A stretch of 60,310 bases of DNA from Nitrospirota bacterium. Lineage in GTDB: Bacteria > Nitrospirota > Thermodesulfovibrionia > Thermodesulfovibrionales > SM23-35. The notes below the pieces were generated by a model. It ran no database searches, was not told the origin of the DNA, and saw only the letters and a program-made list of their open reading frames with translations. Each line of letters starts with the position of its first letter. Within the stretch, counting starts at the first letter, position 1. Below are positions 54,880 to 60,310 of the stretch, in pieces. Position numbers and translations under genes: made by a program. The stretch is taken from NCBI GenBank assembly GCA_013388435.1, contig JACAFE010000060.1:1-60310 (forward strand). Reading direction: 5' to 3'.

Positions 54880-56486
54880 TTGTTGAGTTTTTTATAAACT
54901 AACAAATATTGATGGACAATTTGTAAATTTTGTGATTTTTCAGAATATTTATCTTTATGATTTTCAGTTGCAGTTACAATAATTTCTTTTAAGGAGAAGC
55001 CATGTAGTTTTATAGAATCGTATATATATTTTGCTATAGGTTCTAAATAATCGTTAATCCTCACATCTCTTGTCTGAATAACACAATATCCATTTTCTTT
55101 AATATAATGGCTTGCATTATATACAATTTCTTTTAATTTCTCTAAATATATGTTTATATATGGATGAGTTATATTTTCATTATTAAGACAGGGAGATTTA
55201 ATAAATAGTAAATTAAATTTTTTATTCAAATTTGAAAAAGTATTCTCTGTTAAATCATTTTTGCATGAAGAAAGGTTAATAATTCGATAATGATCCCTAT
55301 CTCTATACCTTTCAATTACATTTTTATTTAATAAATTTTCAAATTTGTCTTCTGGAAATATCCAGACAGTTGTTGTTTCCATTTCTTTTAAATCTTTTTT
55401 TAGATGAGGTATTGCCAATATTGGTTCTACCAATCCATATGTTGCAGTTTGTTCTTTAATCATATTAGGTTTAAATAATGGTTTTTCAAAAATTGGTAAA
55501 TATTCATGTGCTAATAGTAGAAAATTAAACTTAATACTGTTTGCATACCAAAAGCCTGTTGTCTTACAATTATGTTGTCTTTTAATAACAAGTTCTTTTA
55601 ACTTAAAACCAGCATTTAAAAACACATTTATTAAATTAAATCCCAAAGGAACTACATGCTTATGTCTTCTCATATCGCCAATAAGAATTACACATTTTCT
55701 ACCGGGTTTTAAAACTCTATAACTTTCCATAGCAACTTTTTCCATTTCCGTTAAAAAATGTTCGGTATCAAGATAAGATAGATCACCTTCTTTAAATTCT
55801 GTATAGTGAATAATATTTGCATAAGGTGGATGTGCACATATTAAATCAATTGAGTCGCTTTTTAGATAAGACAAATCTCTTGCATCCATAACAGATAAAT
55901 CTGGTTCATATATTTTTTCTGGCAAAAGTTTATTTTTTGGAACTTCAAAATCGACATTTTTTTTCGCCAGTTCAATGGCTTTTTCATTAATGTCATGAGC
56001 AATACATCTTCTACCTAATAATTTGGCTTCTACTGCAGTTGTACCAGCACCAACAAAATAATCTAAAACAATATCCCCTGGTTCTGAATATCTTAAAATT
56101 ACATTCCTTGGAATATATGGTGACCAGTTTCCTCTATATTCACCACTATGCGTAGCCCAGTTGCCACGGCTTTTGAAACTCCATACAGTTGTGGTTTCTT
56201 CTTTAAAATCATTTGGTGATAAGGATTTTATTTCTTTTTGGTTCTTTAAAATACTGATACTAAGCCCGGTTGCTCTTCTGATTATTTTTTCTAATTGATT
56301 ATAAGTAATACAATATTTTTCCCCAATCTCTATATCAGAAAGCCCTTTATTTTTATCTGCAATAATTGCTAATTCAAATTCTTTCTTATTATGACAAAAT
56401 TTCATGTGTTCATTAAGGGTACTTGTTGAAATATTACAGATAGGACATTTAATCTCATTCGTTACTTTAATACATTTTTCTACCAT
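54876..56486 (-). CDS. DNA methyltransferase with N-terminal zinc finger and HTH
   Basis: About 536 residues. The ATG at 56486 is favoured because GAAGGA lies 6-7 bases before it; 56492 adds two residues. The N-terminus has CPIC...HMKFCH (zinc-finger-like) and a helix-turn-helix (LSDIEIGEKYCITYNQLEKI). The methylase part shows GEYRGNWSPYIPRNVILRYS, SAM motif I VLDYFVGAGTTAVEAKLLGR and motif IV LICAHPPYANIIHYTEF. Order I-IV and HPPY instead of DPPY/SPPY are notable. The last 180 residues look like a second, degenerate methylase-like domain. N6-adenine versus N4-cytosine is not decidable. It protects against the adjacent nuclease. Confidence 0.8.
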   Translation of the reverse strand: MVEKCIKVTNEIKCPICNISTSTLNEHMKFCHNKKEFELAIIADKNKGLSDIEIGEKYCITYNQLEKIIRRATGLSISILKNQKEIKSLSPNDFKEETTTVWSFKSRGNWATHSGEYRGNWSPYIPRNVILRYSEPGDIVLDYFVGAGTTAVEAKLLGRRCIAHDINEKAIELAKKNVDFEVPKNKLLPEKIYEPDLSVMDARDLSYLKSDSIDLICAHPPYANIIHYTEFKEGDLSYLDTEHFLTEMEKVAMESYRVLKPGRKCVILIGDMRRHKHVVPLGFNLINVFLNAGFKLKELVIKRQHNCKTTGFWYANSIKFNFLLLAHEYLPIFEKPLFKPNMIKEQTATYGLVEPILAIPHLKKDLKEMETTTVWIFPEDKFENLLNKNVIERYRDRDHYRIINLSSCKNDLTENTFSNLNKKFNLLFIKSPCLNNENITHPYINIYLEKLKEIVYNASHYIKENGYCVIQTRDVRINDYLEPIAKYIYDSIKLHGFSLKEIIVTATENHKDKYSEKSQNLQIVHQYLLVYKKLNK

Positions 56487-56492
56487 TAGCAT

Positions 56493-56758
56493 TCCTTCTA
56501 TTAATCAAATAAATTTAGTCCTTAATATTTCCCGCGTTTCTTTAAAAATTAATATGTTACCAGAATTTACTTGATACTGAAAAATTAAGGTTACTATTTA
56601 ATTAGTCAAAGCAATTCTCAATTGTTTATCATTAGAATTATTATTAACCTTTTATATAGTTAAGAATTATTTTGTATGAAATATTACACTCTATTATAAA
56701 TCTTTGATTCCTTGCAAGCAATAAAAAAGGAAAAATTAATGTTGTTTTAAACACTACC
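56493..56758. other. AT-rich intergenic stretch upstream of the R-M operon
   Basis: No gene, tRNA or strong hairpin is seen. It presumably carries the R-M promoter on the minus strand. Several -10-like sequences occur but none stands out. Confidence 0.4.
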
Positions 56759-56964
56759 TTAAGCCAAATAATGCAGACTTTGCTCAAGAATTTATTTTGT
56801 CCGCCGGGGGCGGGTAAACCCTATAATTTTATGAAAATAAGACATCTAAGAATAACTCAATTTATGAAAAAATCACAGGTCTATTTTTAATCAGGAGCGA
56901 AGCTTATACTTCAGTTTTTTTAATTTTGTAACATCTGTATTACTTTAAATGCTTTTTGGGTTAA
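56759..56964. repeat. Dispersed repeat copy (family A), short
   Basis: It starts TTAAGCCAAATAATGCAGAC and ends ATGCTTTTTGGGTTAA, so the termini are imperfect inverted repeats (TTAA[G/C]CCAAA). The interior shares CTCAATTTATGAAA and CACAGGTCTATTT with the other copies. This is the most compact full copy and useful for defining the element. Confidence 0.7.
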
Positions 56965-57007
56965 ATTTATGAGGAATAAAAATAAGATTGTATCAAAAAA
57001 ATGAAAC

Positions 57008-57097
57008 TGGCGGAGGGGGTGAGATTCGAACTCACGGTAGAGTTACCCCTACAACGATTTTCAAGACCGTCGCCTTAAACCGCTCGGCAACCCCTCC
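57008..57097 (-). tRNA. tRNA-Ser (anticodon TGA)
   Basis: A 90-base minus-strand tRNA: acceptor GGAGGGG/CCCCTCC, D-arm with CCGAGCGGTTTAAGGCG, anticodon stem ACGGT with loop CTTGAAA (anticodon TGA), a long variable arm typical of Ser, T arm GTTCGAATC, discriminator G and encoded CCA (57008-57010). Confidence 0.95.
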
Positions 57098-57214
57098 GTT
57101 TTTTAGAATAGAATATGGCAGAAAAAAATGAACTTTAATATTATAACAAAACTTTTAAAAATATTGTTTTCCCTGAAATTGATTTATTTAATATTCCTCT
57201 AAAATATCAAATAC

Positions 57215-57229
57215 TGTTATAATTATAAT
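57215..57229 (+). promoter_or_regulatory. Putative tol operon promoter (-10 region)
   Basis: TGTTATAAT (57215-57223) is an extended -10 and a second TATAAT follows at 57224-57229. A GAGGT Shine-Dalgarno lies 7 bases before the tolQ ATG. No convincing -35 is seen. Confidence 0.45.
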
Positions 57230-57269
57230 GCAGTGTAAAATATTTTAAAATTAACATATTGAGGTAAAC

Positions 57270-57902
57270 ATGAAAAATTCCGCTATTCAGCTGATTTTAC
57301 AGGCAGGTTTGATGGTTAAAGCAGTTCTTTTGATATTGCTTGGTTTTTCTGTTGTTTCATGGGCTATTATTTTTTTTAAGCATAAATATTTTTCAAAAGC
57401 AAAAAAAGAATCAGAACAATTCATGAAAGCTTATAGAACGAGCAAAGATGCTAAAGGTGTTTTTCAAGCAACAAGAACTCTGAGCTTCAGTCCTATAGCA
57501 AATCTTTTCAGGGCTGTTTACGGAGATGCAGTACATACAAAAGAAAAAACCGAGACAAGAAGACTTCTGAGAAGATATGGTGCGCTCGAGGCTGCAAAAC
57601 TTGAAAAGTATCTCAATTTTCTTGCTACCACTGGTTCAACAACACCTTTTATCGGTTTGTTTGGAACTGTATGGGGAATAATGAATTCTTTTCATGGTAT
57701 AGGAAGTGCTGGAGCAGCATCGCTGGCTGTAGTCGCTCCCGGTATCGCTGAAGCTTTGATTGCAACAGCCGCAGGTCTTGCTGCGGCAATCCCGGCTGTT
57801 ATTGCTTACAATTACTATTTAAGCATGTCCAGAAGTATGATCATTGAAATGGAAGATTTTGCCGAAGAATTATTGGATTTTTTTACAGGTGATAGTGTAT
57901 GA
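57270..57902 (+). CDS. tolQ: TolQ/ExbB-type proton channel subunit
   Basis: A 210-residue protein with three membrane segments. TTGSTTPFIGLFGTVWGIMN and the final GIAEALIATAAGLAAAIPAV are the TolQ/ExbB core motifs. With TolR it converts proton motive force into outer-membrane constriction at division. TolQ rather than ExbB is supported by linked tolA-like and tolB genes. It overlaps tolR by 4 bases. Confidence 0.93.
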   Translation: MKNSAIQLILQAGLMVKAVLLILLGFSVVSWAIIFFKHKYFSKAKKESEQFMKAYRTSKDAKGVFQATRTLSFSPIANLFRAVYGDAVHTKEKTETRRLLRRYGALEAAKLEKYLNFLATTGSTTPFIGLFGTVWGIMNSFHGIGSAGAASLAVVAPGIAEALIATAAGLAAAIPAVIAYNYYLSMSRSMIIEMEDFAEELLDFFTGDSV

Positions 57903-58300
57903 AATTCACAAGGGAGAAAAAAGTTCTTTCAGAAATAAATGTAACTCCTTTTGTTGACGTAATGCTTGTATTACTTGTTATATTCATGGTCACAGCACCT
58001 CTATTGCAACAAGGCATAGATATTAATTTACCGAAAGCAAAAGGAAAAGAACTTCCAACCGAAGAGAGAATAACTTTAATTATTAAAAAAAGTGGCGTAA
58101 TATATATGAATGACAATCCGGTATCAATGAAGGATATGAGTAATAAACTAAGAGCAATAAGCAAATTGAATCCGAATGTATTTTTAAAGGCAGATAAAGA
58201 TGTTCCGTATGGTTTTGTAGTAGAGGTAATGGGCGAAATTAAGGAGGCAGGCATAGAAAAGCTCGGAATGATAACTGAGCCCAAGATCAGTTTAAAATGA
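57899..58300 (+). CDS. tolR: TolR/ExbD-type protein
   Basis: 133 residues with a single N-terminal membrane helix containing the proton-carrying Asp: SEINVTPFVDVMLVLLVIFM. The periplasmic part has INLPKAKGKELPTEERITL and LKADKDVPYGFVVEVMGEIK. Overlaps of 4 bases on both sides show coupling in the tol operon. Confidence 0.93.
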   Translation: MKFTREKKVLSEINVTPFVDVMLVLLVIFMVTAPLLQQGIDINLPKAKGKELPTEERITLIIKKSGVIYMNDNPVSMKDMSNKLRAISKLNPNVFLKADKDVPYGFVVEVMGEIKEAGIEKLGMITEPKISLK

Positions 58301-59004
58301 AGGTCACGGATCTTCAAAGGACTTTGATAATATCAATTGTCCTTCACATGCTTCTGTTATTTATTTCACTGCTTTTTCTAAAGCAGACAAAACCTTTTGT
58401 CATGCCATCTGCTTATACTGTTAATCTTGTTGCCATCAATGCCATACAACATAGAGAAGATATTCAGAAAGGTAAAATCTCTATGCCTGAAACTATAAAA
58501 AAGGAATCTTTAACTGAGAGCAAAAAACCGGAGAAAGATATTAAAAATGATACGGGAAAAGAAAAAGATATTGATTATATTGAAAAGAAGATATCGCTCA
58601 TGGCAGCAAAGAAAAGGGTAGAAGAAAAATTTTCAGAACGTAAAGTTATTTCATTAAAGGCAATGGAAGGAAAGAAAAATAATCCTGCTAAAAATAATAT
58701 TGCAAAAAATAATTCAAACAATACATACACATCTTCGAAAGGTCAAATTAGTTCCGATGATTATTACACAAAGATAACAGATGAAATACGTCAACAATGG
58801 GTTTATCCTGATTTGGGAAGTAAAAATATTGAGGCAATCGTGTCTGTAAAGATACTTAGAGATGGAACCGCAATTGTTCAGAAAGTTGAAAAAAGCTCGG
58901 GAAATGCTCTTTTTGATCGTTCTGCATTAAGAGCACTCGCCAGATCAAGTCCTTTACCTCCTCCCCCATATGAAATGGAGATTGGCGTTAGATTCTACCC
59001 ATGA
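58297..59004 (+). CDS. tolA: TolA-like protein with TonB C-terminal domain
   Basis: A 235-residue protein: one membrane helix (about 13-31), a charged Lys/Glu-rich linker (about 50-150), and a TonB-type C-terminal domain (IRQQWVYPDLGSKNIEAIVS, LRDGTAIVQKVEKSSGNALF, RSSPLPPPPYEM). TolA proteins span the periplasm to reach Pal/TolB. Its position between tolR and tolB supports TolA over TonB; the C-terminal domain is TonB-like, as in many non-enteric TolA proteins. Confidence 0.82.
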   Translation: MKVTDLQRTLIISIVLHMLLLFISLLFLKQTKPFVMPSAYTVNLVAINAIQHREDIQKGKISMPETIKKESLTESKKPEKDIKNDTGKEKDIDYIEKKISLMAAKKRVEEKFSERKVISLKAMEGKKNNPAKNNIAKNNSNNTYTSSKGQISSDDYYTKITDEIRQQWVYPDLGSKNIEAIVSVKILRDGTAIVQKVEKSSGNALFDRSALRALARSSPLPPPPYEMEIGVRFYP

Positions 59005-60302
59005 ATGAAAAGATGAAGAAAAATTCAAAGCTCAGAATTCAGGATTTAAAATTCTGGAAAACTGTCTTCCTGATCTTTCTTGTTTTATCTATAATTATTC
59101 TTGGTAAAACTTATGCAAAAATTTATATTGATATTTCTTCTCCCGGGCTGAGGAAATTGCCGATAGCTATACAGGAATTTTCAGGCCCGCATGGAAAAGA
59201 AATAGCTGAAATAATTAAAGATGACCTTGAGTTTACCGGTTTTTTTTCTTATATAGATAGCATTGCTTATATTGAAAATCCTGCAAAACCTTTTAATCCT
59301 GCAAACTGGAAGCCATTGGGAGTTGATGCAGTGTTAAAAGGCGCTGTGATAGAAGGTAAAGAAATTTCAGCCAGAGCTTCTCTTTATGATGTTCTTGAGG
59401 GTGAAACTGTGATGCAAAAAGGTTACACAACAAGCAGTGAATTTATAAGACTTCTTGCTCATAGCATAGCTAATGATGTGTATTATCTTTTGACAGGTGA
59501 GAAAGGTGTTTTTAAGACAAAACTTATTTTCGCTGGCGAAGATAATCACGGGAAAGGGATTTATCAGACTGATTGGGATGGAGCAAGAATGCACAGACTG
59601 ACTTCAGGTGGAAATGCTATTATGTCTCTTAGATGGTCAAGGGATGGGTCAAAAATTGTCTATTCAGCCGAAAGAAACAGGGAATGGGGAATATATTTGC
59701 TGGATTTGAAAAAAAGAATTGAGCATAGAATATTTTCTTCAAAAGGAATAAATATTGCCGGAGATTTCACACATAATGGGGAGCAAATTATTATATCTTC
59801 TTCGAAAGAAGGAAACCCTGAACTGTATAAAATAGATATAAGAGATGGTAAAATAATAAAACTTACTTCATCACATGGAATAGATGTTTCACCTTCGGTC
59901 TCTCCTGATGGTGGTCAAATTGCTTTTGTTTCAGACAGAGGCGGAACTCCACAAATATATTTAATGAAAATAGACGGTTCTGGAATAAGGAGATTAACAT
60001 TTGAAGGTTCATATAATACTTCTCCGAGCTGGTCTCCCAGAGGTGATAAAATAGCTTTTTCAGGTAGAAGTGGTTCGAATCAGATATTCTTAATAAACCC
60101 CGATGGTACAGGATTAACCCAGCTCACCTCTCACGGCAATAATGAAGAACCCTCATTTTCTCCTGATGGTAGATATATTGCTTTTACATCTGATAGGGAT
60201 GGCAAAAAGGCAGTTTATATTATGAGGGCAAATGGAGAAGCTCAAAAAAAGATTTCTCCTCCAAATATGAAAGCATATTGCCCACGATGGTCTCCGTATT
60301 AG
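59001..60302 (+). CDS. tolB: Tol-Pal system beta-propeller protein TolB
   Basis: A 433-residue periplasmic protein with a signal-anchor-like N-terminus (TVFLIFLVLSIIILGKTYAK). The N-terminal alpha/beta domain (LPIAIQEFSGPHGKEIAEII) is followed by a six-blade WD40-like propeller of PD40 repeats (SPDGGQIAFVSDRGGTPQIY, SPDGRYIAFTSDRDGKKAVY). It ends properly in RWSPY, so the gene is complete. A pal gene would be expected just beyond the window. Confidence 0.93.
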   Translation: MNEKMKKNSKLRIQDLKFWKTVFLIFLVLSIIILGKTYAKIYIDISSPGLRKLPIAIQEFSGPHGKEIAEIIKDDLEFTGFFSYIDSIAYIENPAKPFNPANWKPLGVDAVLKGAVIEGKEISARASLYDVLEGETVMQKGYTTSSEFIRLLAHSIANDVYYLLTGEKGVFKTKLIFAGEDNHGKGIYQTDWDGARMHRLTSGGNAIMSLRWSRDGSKIVYSAERNREWGIYLLDLKKRIEHRIFSSKGINIAGDFTHNGEQIIISSSKEGNPELYKIDIRDGKIIKLTSSHGIDVSPSVSPDGGQIAFVSDRGGTPQIYLMKIDGSGIRRLTFEGSYNTSPSWSPRGDKIAFSGRSGSNQIFLINPDGTGLTQLTSHGNNEEPSFSPDGRYIAFTSDRDGKKAVYIMRANGEAQKKISPPNMKAYCPRWSPY

Positions 60303-60310
60303 TTTTTAGG

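Overview
The window reads as a chromosomal segment of an AT-rich, double-membraned (Gram-negative type) bacterium: it carries a Tol system, a type II secretion cluster, an Slp-type outer-membrane lipoprotein and a Wzm/Wzt polysaccharide exporter. Low GC, a heterodimeric class I fumarase, a predicted PPi-dependent phosphofructokinase, a LipM-like octanoyltransferase and Cys-rich PAS histidine kinases would suit a Nitrospirota (Thermodesulfovibrio-like) or similar anaerobe. That placement is inference only, since no rRNA or phylogenetic marker was compared.

Layout. 1-491: hairpin repeats and a dispersed repeat. 492-5749: M1-M28 fusion peptidase, DUF1848 protein, Slp lipoprotein, broken hydrolase. 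5750-14553: a defence island ending at tRNA-Pro. On the minus strand it holds an XRE regulator, the 5' end of a type III-like methylase gene, an intact TrlF-type PHP/SMC-like ATPase, an AlbA_2/Schlafen-type ATPase, a short 3' methylase or res-like remnant, a RhuM-Fic protein and a res helicase gene with a nonsense codon and a damaged Walker A. 14554-18726: tRNA-Pro, ChaN-like protein, cyclophilin, MgtC, class IV aminotransferase, LipM-like enzyme. 18909-28666: surface polysaccharide cluster (GT39-type membrane enzyme, three GT4, two paralogous GT2 around a radical SAM/SPASM enzyme, Wzt and Wzm). 28886-34694: type II secretion genes F, H, I, J, K, L, M. 34744-37360: PPi-type phosphofructokinase convergent with a class II aldolase-like protein, with a shared terminator. 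37435-43595: ribF, coaE, an acetyltransferase, a PIG-L deacetylase, a hybrid histidine kinase and a HEPN-like protein. 43830-50006: small exported protein, decayed transposase, glgC, malQ, fumarase beta and alpha. 50036-53945: uppP and ftsK between inverted copies of a dispersed repeat. 53965-56486: type II restriction-modification pair. 56759-60302: repeat, tRNA-Ser, tolQ-tolR-tolA-tolB.

How it fits together. The secretion, polysaccharide export, UppP, FtsK and Tol genes all serve the envelope. Phosphofructokinase, aldolase, GlgC, MalQ and fumarase form a scattered central-carbon and glycogen set. The most unusual part is the defence island. Its gene remnants, stop-start overlaps and sequence character suggest that an xre-mod-rhuM/fic-res operon lost most of mod to an inserted TrlF-AlbA_2 pair, after which res decayed.

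Two genome-wide habits are also visible. About ten genes have a -10-like box only 5-8 bases before the start codon, which suggests leaderless transcripts. Several families of palindromic repeats occur, one of them lying in frame inside two protein-coding genes.
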